DNA of 64,000 bases from Bacteroides sp. ET71 (lineage in GTDB: Bacteria > Bacteroidota > Bacteroidia > Bacteroidales > Bacteroidaceae), in contig NZ_JAMBLS010000002.1 of NCBI RefSeq assembly GCF_023336905.1, positions 186,001 through 250,000 on the forward strand, read 5' to 3'. A model generated the notes under the pieces. The model searched no databases. It had not been told where the DNA came from and was given only the letters and a program-made list of their open reading frames with translations. The translations under genes were made by a program, and so were the position numbers. This document shows, one piece after another, positions 6,830-16,252 of this stretch (positions are counted from its first letter, which is position 1; the number at the start of each line of letters is the position of its first letter).

Positions 6830-9586
6830 TCAATACCACTGGATGTTGCTCTGCGTCTGGCTGCGCTGCTCGTACTTCAAGTCCTGAAGGATGCTGGCAT
6901 TGGCGCGGATGGTGAAGTTGTAGTACTTCCAGCGGCCAAAGGGCGCGACGCTGGCCGACATGCTGAAGCAGTGCAGGTCGCGCGTAATGTTGAACGTGGT
7001 CTGCGTGATTTCCTTCGACTCGAAGTCATAGCCCGAGTTGAAGTTGATAGACCACTTGTTCGAAATCTTGATATTCCCGTTGATGTTCAACGCATTCAGG
7101 CTGAACTTATACGGATAACGCATCCGCTCGCGGTTGATAGGCTTCGTGCGGTCCTCGGAGATGTTGAAGCCCGTGCTGAAGTTGATGGACCACGGCATCT
7201 TAAACACCTGATAGCCGTCGTCATCCACCTCGGCCTGCCGCGTCTTCTTCTCGTTCGGCCTGCCCGACGAGCTTTCCGTGCCATCCCCCTCCGCGTCGGG
7301 GTCATCCGACTTCGGTTTATCCTCCTCGTCATCCCCCTTGCCGGTGAACAGCTTGACCAGCTTCTTCCAACTGTCGTTGTTCAGCGTCCAACTGAACGAT
7401 GTCCCGTAGCCCGACCAACGGCCGAAGCGCCCGTACGACCACTCCGTGCGGTTGCCCACGTACACATTGCCGTTCTCGTCGAACTCATAAGCATAGGTGG
7501 CGAAACGCGACGACATGCTCAGCGTATAGTTCTTCGTCAGCTTCAGGCGCAGGTTGAAGTCCAGGTCGCTCCACGGCTTCTCCTTGGCGGCAAAATTATA
7601 AGATATGCCCACCCCCAATTCGTCAATCAGGCTGATTTTGCGTATCGAGTCATTCTTGTCCCGGTACTTCATCTCGATGTTGTTCGAAAGGTCGAACGAG
7701 ATAATCCCCGACTTACCCGTACCCGGCGGGCTGAACGGCTGGTCGGCGTAATACGAATAACGCACGGTATCCATCGGCAACCCGTTACGGTCCGTGCGGA
7801 CATACGAGTCATAGTAACCATAGCGCGACGAACCGAAGTCCGGCGAACCGCTGATGCTGATGGACGGCGTGATGACATGGCGAATCTGAATCTCTTTCTT
7901 GGGGAAGAATAACGGCTTGTACATGCCATAAATCTTCGTGTTGATGCCCACGCTGGCACTGTAATCATACACACGGTGGAAGCCGAACACCGTGTCCGTG
8001 TTCACCACCTCCTGCTCTTGCTGGTCCCAATCCCGCGAAATCTTGCGCGTGTACCACCGCTCCGTGTAGTTGAAAGACGGCGTGATGTTGAAGTAATTGA
8101 ACACCGTAAACGTGGCGCTGATGGGAATGTTGTGCTGCATGGCGTTCTCCCAGTCACGTATCAGGCTCGACTTGAACAGCAGGTTGTCCTTCGTCTGGAT
8201 GCTGTTGGTCAGACGGCCCGTATAGCGCAGGTTGATTTTCTCGTACCACTTCTCGTCCCCCACCCGATGCTTGCGGCGGAAAGGATATACCGTACTGAGC
8301 GAAATGTTCAAGTCTGGCAAAGTCACCGAGATAGACGAGTCGCGCATGGTCTGCGCAATGTTGGCCGTGGCCGATATGCTGAGCAGATTGTCGAAGAAGT
8401 TGCGCGAATAGCTCACGCTGGACGTCTTCGTGTTCTGCGACATCAGTTGAGAGTTATAAAGGTTATTAATGTTGGTGCGTTCGTAGCTGCTGGTCGAGAA
8501 GTTCACGCTGGCCGAGAACGTGGAATTAGGATTGGCCTTGGCATCCTGCCTGTGCGACCAGACAATCTTAAAGTCCTTGGCCACGGAATAGTCGCTCAAT
8601 CCCTTGTCGCCCGTCTTTGTCACCTGATAGTTGAGCTGGAACATGCCCGAGAACTTATAACGTTTCACGTAGTTGCTTTCCGCATTAATGGCCCACGAGC
8701 CCTTGGTAAAGATATCCCCGCGCAACTTCAGGTCCATCTGGTCGCTGATGGCGAAGTAATATCCGCCGTCCGTCAATCCGAAGCCGCGGCTCGAGTCATC
8801 CATGTAGGTCGGCATCAGGAAGCCCGACTGATAGCTGCTGGAGAAGGGGAAGAAGAAGAAGGGCACGGCCAGAGGCAACGGCACGTCTTCCACAACCAGA
8901 TAGGCAGGACCGGTCACCACGTTCTTCTTGGGGCGAACCTTGGCGTAGGTCATCTGCATGTAGAAGTGCGGGTGCTCGTGGTTGTCGCAAGTGGTGTAGC
9001 GGCCTTTCTTCATGTAGAGTTCGTCGCCCGCGCCTTTCTTGGCGTTGTTGCCGGTGACGTAACCCTCTCCTTGCTGGCTCACCACGTTACTGATAAGGCC
9101 TTTCTTACTCTTGAAATTATAGCGGATGGTGTTGGTCTCGTAGGGCGTCTCCCCATCTTTGAACACGGGCAATCCCTGCATCACACCCAGCGAATCTTCC
9201 ACGCCATGCGCATAGACCGTGCTACTGTCCATGTTCATAGTGATGACTTCTGCGGTCAGTTCAATGTTCTGATGAGGATAGTTCACCTTTCCCTCGCCAT
9301 ACAAATGGGCATAGCCGTCTTGGGTAAAGACGATGGAGTCGCTGGCCTCGTAGGTGACAGGCGCATCCAGCCCTTCTTTCTTCTTGGGCACGGAATCTGC
9401 CTGCAAGGAATCGAGCATCAACGAGTCGGCAGACAGCGAATCGCCCACCTGCAAAGAAGGCTGCACACGGTCTTCCCGTATTCTGCGTTCTCTGCCTCGA
9501 CGCTGAGAGTCTGCTTCGGAAGAAATCAGAAGCAACAGAAACAAAATGATGATCGATATGAATATATTCGCTTTCAATGAAGTCAC
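6830..9586 (-). CDS. lptD: LptD-like LPS-assembly outer-membrane protein
   Basis: The 918-residue protein has a signal peptide or membrane anchor (ANIFISIIILFLLLLISSEADS). An OstA/LptA-like periplasmic region follows (about residues 75-230: SIVFTQDGYAHLYGEGKVNY, ITMNMDSSTVYAHG), then a long beta-barrel rich in alternating aromatic and polar strands, ending in a terminal aromatic (IQWY). This is the Bacteroidetes putative LptD, which inserts lipopolysaccharide into the outer leaflet. The C-terminal barrel contains a low-complexity acidic/Ser insert (about 755-790, GDDEEDKPKSDDPDAEGDG). The frame opens with GTG directly after an in-frame TAA, so GTG 9586 is the only plausible start. A TACTTTTG -7 box is 28 nt upstream. 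Confidence 0.85.
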   Translation of the reverse strand: MTSLKANIFISIIILFLLLLISSEADSQRRGRERRIREDRVQPSLQVGDSLSADSLMLDSLQADSVPKKKEGLDAPVTYEASDSIVFTQDGYAHLYGEGKVNYPHQNIELTAEVITMNMDSSTVYAHGVEDSLGVMQGLPVFKDGETPYETNTIRYNFKSKKGLISNVVSQQGEGYVTGNNAKKGAGDELYMKKGRYTTCDNHEHPHFYMQMTYAKVRPKKNVVTGPAYLVVEDVPLPLAVPFFFFPFSSSYQSGFLMPTYMDDSSRGFGLTDGGYYFAISDQMDLKLRGDIFTKGSWAINAESNYVKRYKFSGMFQLNYQVTKTGDKGLSDYSVAKDFKIVWSHRQDAKANPNSTFSASVNFSTSSYERTNINNLYNSQLMSQNTKTSSVSYSRNFFDNLLSISATANIAQTMRDSSISVTLPDLNISLSTVYPFRRKHRVGDEKWYEKINLRYTGRLTNSIQTKDNLLFKSSLIRDWENAMQHNIPISATFTVFNYFNITPSFNYTERWYTRKISRDWDQQEQEVVNTDTVFGFHRVYDYSASVGINTKIYGMYKPLFFPKKEIQIRHVITPSISISGSPDFGSSRYGYYDSYVRTDRNGLPMDTVRYSYYADQPFSPPGTGKSGIISFDLSNNIEMKYRDKNDSIRKISLIDELGVGISYNFAAKEKPWSDLDFNLRLKLTKNYTLSMSSRFATYAYEFDENGNVYVGNRTEWSYGRFGRWSGYGTSFSWTLNNDSWKKLVKLFTGKGDDEEDKPKSDDPDAEGDGTESSSGRPNEKKTRQAEVDDDGYQVFKMPWSINFSTGFNISEDRTKPINRERMRYPYKFSLNALNINGNIKISNKWSINFNSGYDFESKEITQTTFNITRDLHCFSMSASVAPFGRWKYYNFTIRANASILQDLKYEQRSQTQSNIQWY

Positions 9587-9613
9587 TTAGTAAGTTAGTT
9601 GCACTCGGCGGGG

Positions 9614-9621
9614 CAAAAGTA
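9614..9621 (-). promoter_or_regulatory. -7 element of lptD
   Basis: CAAAAGTA on the plus strand is TACTTTTG on the minus strand, a TAnnTTTG match 28 nt before the GTG start. Confidence 0.6.
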
Positions 9622-9666
9622 CAGAAAATAATATGGATTCTCCTGGTTTTTACAGAAATTTAAATC

Positions 9667-10206
9667 CTATAAAAACATCTTGCACCAATTGTCGAAACGT
9701 CTCACACCGTCTTCGCCGTATTTCTCCAGACTTTTCCGGGCTTTTTCGACACTTCTTTCATCTTCCAGATGAGTTTTGGAAAAGAATTTGTCTGAGAAGC
9801 AAATTAACTGTTCTTCCAACGAGACGGGCAGCATGTCGCGATGCGGGACGGGCAGATTCTGTGCGATAATCTGAGCCAACGAAAGCCCTGCCCCTGTATG
9901 ACGTTCGCACACCAAGGCATGACGCGGCAAGCCTTCGGCACGCATTAAATCAGCTCCCAGATAGCCGTGGCAAATGTATGGTTTGTCACCAAAGCAAAAG
10001 ATGGAGGCGGCATCTGTCAGAAAGATACCGATATCATGCAGCATGGCTCCTTCATAAAGGAAGTCTTTGTCCAAAGCTAATTCAGGATGGCGGTCTGCAA
10101 GCTGCAACGCCTTATCGGCAACCGAACGGCTATGCATCAACAAGATGTGCTTTAGCTCGCTCTCTCCCGGATAATACTTATTTATAATGTCGATAGGATG
10201 ATTCAT
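9667..10206 (-). CDS. HD-domain phosphohydrolase-like protein
   Basis: This 179-residue protein has an HD-type metal motif: HSRSVADKALQL, then GAMLHDIGIF (the HD pair), then CHGYLGADLMRAEGLPRHALVCERHTGAG. Members of this small HD family are metal-dependent phosphohydrolases; the substrate here is unknown. It is a cytoplasmic protein with no signal peptide. It lies upstream of lptD in the same direction, but lptD has its own -7 box, so it may be independent. It has its own -7 box at 10230-10237. Confidence 0.8.
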   Translation of the reverse strand: MNHPIDIINKYYPGESELKHILLMHSRSVADKALQLADRHPELALDKDFLYEGAMLHDIGIFLTDAASIFCFGDKPYICHGYLGADLMRAEGLPRHALVCERHTGAGLSLAQIIAQNLPVPHRDMLPVSLEEQLICFSDKFFSKTHLEDERSVEKARKSLEKYGEDGVRRFDNWCKMFL

Positions 10207-10229
10207 CAGCTTCTTTACTTTACGGGGTG

Positions 10230-10237
10230 CAAAAGTA
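10230..10237 (-). promoter_or_regulatory. -7 element of the HD-domain gene
   Basis: CAAAAGTA (TACTTTTG on the minus strand) lies 24 nt upstream of the ATG at 10206. Confidence 0.6.
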
Positions 10238-10318
10238 CAAATTATTCTCCAACAATCTTGCCTATTGCCTGCACATTAACGCACGGAAGCGGCGTAACAA
10301 GACTTGCCTGTTTCAATT

Positions 10319-11284
10319 TTACTCAAGCGGACGGGCTTCTTCGCGCTTGCGCTTCTTCCACAATTGCCATGAATTAATGATGTTTTGCCACAGGACATAC
10401 GAACCTGGCCCGACAGAAGCCAGGGGATTCAAATAGGTGTAAGCCATCCAGATGGCCAGCACAGTGTTTTTCTGCCCCAAAGCCTGCCCACCGCTGATGC
10501 GTTCCTTATAATGTCCGCCGATGCGCTTGCCCAGATAGAACTGCAAGCAACAAGTGACCAATCCAGCCAAAGCGATGAGCCATTCGACCGAAACCGGCGC
10601 CGTACTGTTGACTAACGAACGGACTGTCTGTCCCGACACGATGGCCAATGCTACTCCCCATAAATAGAAGGCCGCATCGTGAAAACCAAGCAGCCAAGCA
10701 TGAAGACGAGGCACGAAAACACGCAAGAACCAGGCCAGCAAAAAGGGACACAGCAACAAGGGGAACACTTTACTCAGAATCTTGAGAAAAGCGGTCAGAA
10801 ACGAGACATCGGCATGAGGCTCCACCCAGGGAAACACCAGAGGAACCGTCACGGCTGCCAGAAGGTTGGATAGCAACGTATAAGTGGTCAGACTGGAAGC
10901 ACTTCCGCCCAACTTGCCCGTAATGACAGCCGCCGCGGTGGCCGTAGGACAAATCAAACATACCATGGCAGCCTCGAAAACCTCGTGGTAAACCTGGTTC
11001 ATGGGGCAATAGACCAACAGCAAGGCCATCAGAAGGCAGGCCAGCAACTGAAACAAGATAAGCCAGCCGTGCCAACGCTTCGGCTTCAAGTCGCGCACTT
11101 CTACTTTACAGAAAGTCAGCAAAAGCTGGGCAAAAATCAGTAACGGAGTCAGCACCGACACCACGCTATTGACCAAAGGCTTCGCCGGAGCCAGAAACGG
11201 AGTTCTGGCAAACAAGAAATACACCAACGTACCCGTCACCATGGCCACAGGCAGCGTCCAATTTTTCAGAAAACGAACAAACAT
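10319..11284 (-). CDS. BASS-family (bile acid:sodium symporter-like) transporter
   Basis: The protein has 321 residues with about nine or ten hydrophobic segments (for example LPVAMVTGTLVYFLFA, LILFQLLACLLMALLLVY, VFPLLLCPFLLAWFLRVF). The CPTATAAAVITGKLGGSASSLTTYTLLSN stretch and QKNTVLAIWMAYTYLNPLASVGPG match the cores of the bile acid:sodium symporter fold. It is an inner-membrane transporter; the substrate cannot be read from sequence, and bile salts are only one possibility. It is a single-gene unit with a leader of about 140 nt that contains degenerate repeats. Confidence 0.78.
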   Translation of the reverse strand: MFVRFLKNWTLPVAMVTGTLVYFLFARTPFLAPAKPLVNSVVSVLTPLLIFAQLLLTFCKVEVRDLKPKRWHGWLILFQLLACLLMALLLVYCPMNQVYHEVFEAAMVCLICPTATAAAVITGKLGGSASSLTTYTLLSNLLAAVTVPLVFPWVEPHADVSFLTAFLKILSKVFPLLLCPFLLAWFLRVFVPRLHAWLLGFHDAAFYLWGVALAIVSGQTVRSLVNSTAPVSVEWLIALAGLVTCCLQFYLGKRIGGHYKERISGGQALGQKNTVLAIWMAYTYLNPLASVGPGSYVLWQNIINSWQLWKKRKREEARPLE

Positions 11285-11330
11285 ATTTCTCTTTTATTTA
11301 AACCCAAAACAGGGACGCAAAAGGAAGGCA

Positions 11331-11393
11331 GCCATTCCGAACAAAAGCCACGGCCATGCCGAACCAAAGCCGCAGTCATTCCGAACAAAAAGG
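11331..11393. repeat. Three degenerate ~21-bp tandem repeats
   Basis: Copies at 11331-11349, 11350-11371 and 11372-11393 share CATnCCGAACnAAAnCC. They lie in the leader of the BASS transporter gene (minus strand). Confidence 0.6.
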
Positions 11394-11428
11394 AAAGCCA
11401 CCATCAGCCCCAACAGTTTTCAGCGCGC

Positions 11429-11436
11429 AAAAATAC
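11429..11436 (-). promoter_or_regulatory. -7 element of the BASS transporter gene
   Basis: CAAAAATA reads TATTTTTG on the minus strand, a TAnnTTTG match. It would give a 5' leader of roughly 140 nt carrying the tandem repeats. Confidence 0.5.
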
Positions 11437-11541
11437 GTTCTTCTTCCGGAAATATGGCCTTCGACGCCTAAAAACTGCTGCAAATACGTACAAAAAGCAT
11501 AAAACTTAAATCATGCACACGAGTTTTCTACAAAATTGCAT

Positions 11542-11549
11542 TAAATTTG
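11542..11549 (+). promoter_or_regulatory. -7 element of the amidase gene
   Basis: TAAATTTG matches TAnnTTTG and covers the TTG at 11547 that opens the longest reading frame, so the real start must be further downstream (ATG 11565 or 11595). Confidence 0.55.
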
Positions 11550-11564
11550 CAACGGCTTTCTGAT

Positions 11565-12704
11565 ATGCAACGGAATGGGTTATACATATTATATATGAGC
11601 GCCTGCATCGGCCTGCTCTGTTTGCTTGCTTCGCCCCCTTGTTACGGGAACAGCGAAGCCAAAGACTTTATACTCGTCATCGACGCCGGCCACGGAGGGC
11701 ATGACCCGGGAGCCGTAGGCCGGATTTCGAAAGAAAAAGACATCAACCTGAAAGTAGCCCGGCAACTGGGCGAACTGATAGAAACAGAGTGCCCCGACGT
11801 GAAAGTCATCTACACGCGCAAACGCGATGTCTTTATCCCTCTGAACCGCCGTGCCCAGATAGCCAACGACGCCAAAGCCGACCTGTTCATCTCCATCCAC
11901 ACCAACTCGCTGGCTAAAAACCACACGGCCAAAGGTGCTTCGACATGGACTTTGGGATTAGCCAAGTCGCAAGCCAACCTGGAAGTAGCCAAACGCGAAA
12001 ATGCAGTCATCTTGTATGAAGACGACTACAAGACCCGCTATGCAGGCTTCGACCCCAACTCATCAGAATCATACATCATCTTCGAGTTCATGCAAGACAA
12101 ATACATGTCACAAAGCGTGCATCTGGCCTCACTGGTGCAACAACAACTGCACCACACTTGCAGAAGAATAGACAGAGGCGTGCATCAGGCAGGCTTCCTG
12201 GTCCTGAAAGCCAGTGCCATGCCCAGCATCCTCATAGAACTGGGCTTCATCTCCACCCCCGAAGAAGAACGCTACCTAAACTCGAAAGAAGGCATCAACA
12301 CACTGTCTAAAGGCATCTTCCGTGCCTTCCTGGCCTACAAGCAAGAACAGCAAGCACGAACGTCGACGTCGGCCCCCGCAACAACAGCCACAAACAGTGA
12401 ACCACCCAAAGCAGCCCGAGCCACGGCATCCGTCAGTCTGCCTGTGTTCAAAATACAGATTCTGACTTCTTCCGAGCTTCTCCGCAGCAATGACAAAAGG
12501 CTGAAAGGACTGAAAGATGTAAAACATTATAAAGAAAAAGGCCTATATAAATACACCTACGGTTCCTCCAACGATTACGAACAGATACTGCGCCTCAAGC
12601 AATCCATCGCTTCCAAATTTAAAGACGCTTTTATCATCGCGTTCAAAAAAGGAGAGAAAATGGACATCCACCAAGCCATACAAGAATACAACGAACATAA
12701 ATAA
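11565..12704 (+). CDS. N-acetylmuramoyl-L-alanine amidase (Amidase_3)
   Basis: This protein of about 379 residues is an exported zinc amidase that cuts the amide bond between N-acetylmuramic acid and the stem peptide. Amidase_3 motifs are complete: VIDAGHGGHDPGAVG, VIYTRKRDVFIPLNRRAQIAN, DLFISIHTNS, and the catalytic Glu in PSILIELGFIST. After a Ser/Thr/Ala-rich linker (about residues 262-290), the C-terminus (PVFKIQILTSSELL to FIIAFKKGEKM) looks like a SPOR-type peptidoglycan-binding domain. A signal peptide follows the start (YILYMSACIGLLCLLASPPCYG). ATG 11595 is an alternative start, because the -7 box is very close to 11565. The mce gene follows after 33 nt, so they are likely an operon. 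Confidence 0.88.
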   Translation: MQRNGLYILYMSACIGLLCLLASPPCYGNSEAKDFILVIDAGHGGHDPGAVGRISKEKDINLKVARQLGELIETECPDVKVIYTRKRDVFIPLNRRAQIANDAKADLFISIHTNSLAKNHTAKGASTWTLGLAKSQANLEVAKRENAVILYEDDYKTRYAGFDPNSSESYIIFEFMQDKYMSQSVHLASLVQQQLHHTCRRIDRGVHQAGFLVLKASAMPSILIELGFISTPEEERYLNSKEGINTLSKGIFRAFLAYKQEQQARTSTSAPATTATNSEPPKAARATASVSLPVFKIQILTSSELLRSNDKRLKGLKDVKHYKEKGLYKYTYGSSNDYEQILRLKQSIASKFKDAFIIAFKKGEKMDIHQAIQEYNEHK

Positions 12705-12737
12705 ACTCTAATAAGAATCATACAAAAAAGATACGTC

Positions 12738-13634
12738 ATGAAAAAGTTTTTCACCAAAGAAGTTAAAATAGGAATTGCAGGCATCATCGCCCTCTGTGTA
12801 TTGATATACGGCATCAACTACCTGCAAGGCATCCACCTGTTCAAACCCACCAGCTATTTCTACGTCAAATTCCAAAACGTAAATGGCCTGACAAAGTCCA
12901 GCCCAGTCTTTGCCGACGGCTTCAGGGTAGGCATTGTACGAGAGTTGTATTATGACTACGAACACCCGGGCAATGTAATCGCAGAAATTGACGTAGCTCC
13001 CGACCTACGCATACCCAAAGGTAGCTCTGCTGAACTGGCAGCCGAAATGCTGGGAGGCGTACGCATGAACCTCCTGCTGGCCAACAATCCACGCGAAAAA
13101 TACCAGGCAGGCGATACGATTCCCGGCAATCTGAACAACGGAATGATGGGACAAGTAGGCAATCTGGTTCCACAACTGGAGAAAATGCTCCCCAAACTGG
13201 ACTCTATCATGGCTTCATTAAATACCCTGTTAGCAGACCCGGCCATCCCGGCTACACTGCATAACGTAGAAAACCTGACAGCCAGCTTAGCCGTAAGCAG
13301 CCAACAACTGCAAACACTGATGTCTACCGACATTCCTGAACTGACCGGAAAGCTGAACACCATCAGTGACAACTTTGCCACCATCTCCGGCAACCTGAAA
13401 GAAATTGACTACGCAGCCGCCATGCAAAAAGTAGACTCGACACTGGCCAACGTAAAAATGATTACAGACAAATTGGGCCGCAAAGACAATACCGTAGGTC
13501 TTTTACTCAACGACCCAACCTTGTACAACAACTTAAGTACGACCACAGCCAATGCCGCGAGTCTTCTGGAAGACCTGAGACTGCACCCCAAACGTTACGT
13601 CCACTTCTCTTTATTTGGAAGAAAAGACAAGTGA
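12738..13634 (+). CDS. MCE/MlaD-family lipid-transport protein
   Basis: The 298-residue protein has an N-terminal membrane anchor (VKIGIAGIIALCVLIYGINYLQG) followed by an MCE domain (about residues 40-115, GLTKSSPVFADGFRVGIVREL). A helical tail (140-260) is rich in repeated Leu/Asn heptads. MCE proteins form hexameric rings that carry phospholipids between the membranes; MlaD is the model. Partner ATPase and permease genes are not adjacent here. The pairing with the amidase upstream (33-nt gap) suggests an envelope-maintenance operon. Confidence 0.88.
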   Translation: MKKFFTKEVKIGIAGIIALCVLIYGINYLQGIHLFKPTSYFYVKFQNVNGLTKSSPVFADGFRVGIVRELYYDYEHPGNVIAEIDVAPDLRIPKGSSAELAAEMLGGVRMNLLLANNPREKYQAGDTIPGNLNNGMMGQVGNLVPQLEKMLPKLDSIMASLNTLLADPAIPATLHNVENLTASLAVSSQQLQTLMSTDIPELTGKLNTISDNFATISGNLKEIDYAAAMQKVDSTLANVKMITDKLGRKDNTVGLLLNDPTLYNNLSTTTANAASLLEDLRLHPKRYVHFSLFGRKDK

Positions 13635-13808
13635 GCCACGAGCACTATATAGATTTCGTCTAAATAACAACCGAACTCTTCATTTGGATTCAAAGAATCA
13701 CAACGATACCATATACAGAAAGAAAGGATATCAAGATACCACATTCAAAAACTCACAAAAGGTCTCCTTGAAAATTCCTAATTCATATATATACAAGACA
13801 TTACAAAA

Positions 13809-13840
13809 TAGCAATAGCCCCTTTTGAGGGGCTATTGCTA
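13809..13840 (+). terminator. Perfect 13-bp stem-loop between mce and dnaA
   Basis: TAGCAATAGCCCC (13809-13821) pairs perfectly with GGGGCTATTGCTA (13828-13840) around the loop TTTTGA. It probably ends the amidase-mce operon, although no U-run follows. Confidence 0.7.
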
Positions 13841-13907
13841 CCTTAAAAGATAAGTAATTGAATTTAAACAGCTTATTCTTTTCCCAAAAAATACAAGAAA
13901 AAAGCCA

Positions 13908-13939
13908 TTTGTTTTTCTCAAATAAGATTGCGACTTTTG
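13908..13939 (+). promoter_or_regulatory. dnaA promoter (TTTG-N20-GACTTTTG)
   Basis: The -33 TTTG (13908-13911) is followed after 20 nt by GACTTTTG (13932-13939), one base off TAnnTTTG. The ATG is 45 nt downstream. Confidence 0.55.
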
Positions 13940-13984
13940 CAAACGTAGAAGTTATGCTTAATCAATAAATGTTTTGTTGCCGCT

Positions 13985-15370
13985 ATGAATGATATAGATC
14001 ATGTGGGGCTTTGGAATCGTTGTCTTACGATTATTCGAGACAACGTGCCGGAGCAGACATATAAGACTTGGTTTCTTCCAATCAAACCACTGAAATATGA
14101 AGACAAGACCTTGGTACTGCAAGTACCGAGCCAATTCTTCTATGAGTTTTTGGAAGAGCAGTTTATAGACTTGTTGCGGCAAACCATATATAAAGTATTT
14201 GGCGAAGGAAGCAAACTGATGTACAACGTCATGGTGGTAAACAATCCGCCGACGGGTGTATCCCTGCCCCCCCATACCGGCACAGCAACTCCAACTAAAC
14301 AAGAAACCAAGAATGTCCCCCCCCAGCCACTGATAACTGAACTGGACTCTCACTTGAAAGGGGACTACAATTTTGATACTTTCATCGAAGGCGAAAGCAA
14401 CAAACTCTCACGAAGTGTAGCGGAAGCCGTAGCGCTCAATCCAGCCAAAACGATATTCAATCCCTTGTTCTTCTATGGTGCATCAGGTGTTGGAAAAACC
14501 CATCTAATTAACGCCATCGGAACAAAGATTAAAGAATTGTATCCTGAAAAAAGAGTATTATACGTCTCTGCGCACTTGTTTCAGGTACAATACACGGACT
14601 CTGTGCGCAACAATACTGTCAACGATTTCATCAACTTCTACCAAACCATTGATGTACTAATCATTGACGATATACAAGAATTTGCTGGCGTTACCAAGAC
14701 GCAGAATACCTTCTTCCACATCTTCAATCACTTGCACCAGAACGGCAAACAACTCATCTTAACTTCTGACCGCTCACCTGTATTGCTGCAAGGTATGGAA
14801 GAAAGACTGATCACACGCTTCAAATGGGGTATGGTGGCAGAACTGGAAAAGCCAACCGTCGAATTGCGGCGGAATATTCTACGCAACAAAATACGGAGAG
14901 ATGGTCTGCAATTCCCTCCAGAAGTTATTGATTACATTGCTGAAAATGTAAGCGATAGCGTACGAGACCTAGAAGGTATCATCATCTCCATCATGGCCCA
15001 CTCAACCGTTTATAATAAGGATATAGACTTGGAGCTGGCACAACGCATCGTAAAAAAGGTCACACACAACGAAAACAAAGCAGTCACCATCGATGACATC
15101 ATTCAGACCGTATGCAAGCATTACGGTCTGGACACATCAGCCATCCACACCAAATCCAGAAAACGCGAAGTTGTGCAGGCCCGTCAAATCGCCATGTACT
15201 TGGCAAAAAACTACACAGACCTGTCGGCCTCGAAAATAGGTCACCTGATCGGTAACAAAGACCATGCAACGGTCTTATATGCCTGCAAAAATGTCAAGGA
15301 ACTACGTGAAGTAGACAAGGCTTTCTTGGCTGAAATAGACGAAATTCAGCGGGAACTCAAGAAAATTTAA
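13985..15370 (+). CDS. dnaA: Chromosomal replication initiator DnaA
   Basis: The 461-residue replication initiator is an AAA+ ATPase that binds DnaA boxes at oriC. Domain I occupies about residues 1-85, followed by a Pro/Thr linker (90-115). The AAA+ core has Walker [10 protein letters not shown] and Walker [11 protein letters not shown]. The C-terminal DNA-binding domain carries the signature [19 protein letters not shown]...[11 protein letters not shown]. All parts are intact. No replication genes (dnaN, recF) or DnaA-box cluster flank it, which is common in Bacteroidetes. A strong terminator follows at 15433-15486. Confidence 0.98.
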   Translation: MNDIDHVGLWNRCLTIIRDNVPEQTYKTWFLPIKPLKYEDKTLVLQVPSQFFYEFLEEQFIDLLRQTIYKVFGEGSKLMYNVMVVNNPPTGVSLPPHTGTATPTKQETKNVPPQPLITELDSHLKGDYNFDTFIEGESNKLSRSVAEAVALNPAKTIFNPLFFYGASGVGKTHLINAIGTKIKELYPEKRVLYVSAHLFQVQYTDSVRNNTVNDFINFYQTIDVLIIDDIQEFAGVTKTQNTFFHIFNHLHQNGKQLILTSDRSPVLLQGMEERLITRFKWGMVAELEKPTVELRRNILRNKIRRDGLQFPPEVIDYIAENVSDSVRDLEGIIISIMAHSTVYNKDIDLELAQRIVKKVTHNENKAVTIDDIIQTVCKHYGLDTSAIHTKSRKREVVQARQIAMYLAKNYTDLSASKIGHLIGNKDHATVLYACKNVKELREVDKAFLAEIDEIQRELKKI

Positions 15371-15432
15371 GCAAGGATCTGTATAATAATCCTCCAATTT
15401 AATCATTTACCGACAAGGTCAGACCATAAACA

Positions 15433-15486
15433 ATCGGGCACGAAGACGACGTTAAACCGCCAACGTGCCCGATATTCTTTTTTTGT
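15433..15486 (+). terminator. Rho-independent terminator of dnaA
   Basis: ATCGGGCACG (15433-15442) pairs with CGTGCCCGAT (15464-15473), followed by ATTCTTTTTTTTG. It lies just before the 3' end of the convergent nitroreductase gene. Confidence 0.85.
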
Positions 15487-15492
15487 ATTTCT

Positions 15493-16227
15493 TTAGAATC
15501 CCTGTCCCTTCATTGCCTTCCACAACGCTTCCGACATGGCTTCCGCATCTCGTTTTGTATAACGCACCTCCGTAAAGACTTGTGCAAGGGTTTCTTTAGC
15601 ATTCTCCCATACGAATTGTTTATTTTCTGGAAGTGACTCTTTGTAAGCATACAAACGGTCAATGTCCTCCGAAGTATAATCATGATAAGTTTCTTCATGA
15701 ATAATAGCCTCTAAAGGCAAACGGTCCACTTGTGCTGGACATTCAGCCGGCCAGCCTACTGTAACCGTTGCTATTGGGAAAACCAATTCAGGCAATTCCA
15801 AAATATCTATAATTTGCTGGGGGTTATATGTAGTAGTACCTAAATAGCAAATACCCAATCCTTGTTCCTCGGCTGCCACACAGAATGTCTGCGCCACCAA
15901 GAGCGCATCTATTGCTCCCGTCACGAACCACTCGAAATTATTATAACCTGGCTCAGCTTTCCGACACTCACACCAGCGACTGAATCGGTGCAGATCAATG
16001 CAGAACGTCAGCAGCACAGGCGCCGACTGCACCATAGGTTGAGAAAAATGAGCCGGAGCCAATTGGGCCTTACGGCTTGCATCGCGCGTCACAATGACAC
16101 TGTATGCTTGCATATTTCCCACCGTAGAAGCGCGAAACGCATCACTTAGCAAATCATTTAACAAATCATCCGAAATATCCTTTTGCTGATATTTTCTAAT
16201 CGTCCTTCTTTGTTTCAAACTTTCCAT
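15493..16227 (-). CDS. Nitroreductase-family flavoprotein
   Basis: The protein has 244 residues. The N-terminus MESLKQRRTIRKYQQKDIS and FRASTVGNMQAYSVIVT match the FMN-binding N-terminal motif of NfsA/NfsB-type nitroreductases. AEEQGLGICYLGTTTYNP and PIATVTVGWP are the later family motifs. It is an NAD(P)H-dependent FMN oxidoreductase of the cytoplasm with unknown physiological substrate; in anaerobes such enzymes can activate nitroimidazoles. The start is ATG 16227 because a -7 box lies 18-25 nt upstream, inside the longer open frame. Confidence 0.88.
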   Translation of the reverse strand: MESLKQRRTIRKYQQKDISDDLLNDLLSDAFRASTVGNMQAYSVIVTRDASRKAQLAPAHFSQPMVQSAPVLLTFCIDLHRFSRWCECRKAEPGYNNFEWFVTGAIDALLVAQTFCVAAEEQGLGICYLGTTTYNPQQIIDILELPELVFPIATVTVGWPAECPAQVDRLPLEAIIHEETYHDYTSEDIDRLYAYKESLPENKQFVWENAKETLAQVFTEVRYTKRDAEAMSEALWKAMKGQGF

Positions 16228-16244
16228 CTCTTTTCTATTTTCTG

Positions 16245-16252
16245 CAAAAATA
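16245..16252 (-). promoter_or_regulatory. -7 element of the nitroreductase gene
   Basis: CAAAAATA reads TATTTTTG on the minus strand, a TAnnTTTG match that fixes the start at 16227. Confidence 0.6.

Larger units (their letters stand above)
13635..13984. other. Intergenic region before dnaA
   Basis: This 350-nt AT-rich region holds a perfect palindrome (13809-13840) and the dnaA promoter (13908-13939). An open frame at 13615-13827 has no family features and runs into the palindrome, so it is not called. I see no cluster of TTATNCACA DnaA boxes, so there is no support for an origin here. Confidence 0.6.

Noticed and set aside
7976-9580. 534-residue open frame on the plus strand opposite lptD
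   Set aside because: Antisense shadow of lptD with repetitive Arg/His/Val composition and no domain features.
13615-13827. 70-residue open frame overlapping the end of the mce gene
   Set aside because: It starts within mce, has no recognisable features, and ends inside the stem-loop at 13809-13840.
13635-13984. Replication origin next to dnaA
   Set aside because: The region is AT-rich but I see no TTATNCACA box cluster, and Bacteroidetes origins are often not beside dnaA. GC-skew analysis of the whole genome would be needed.
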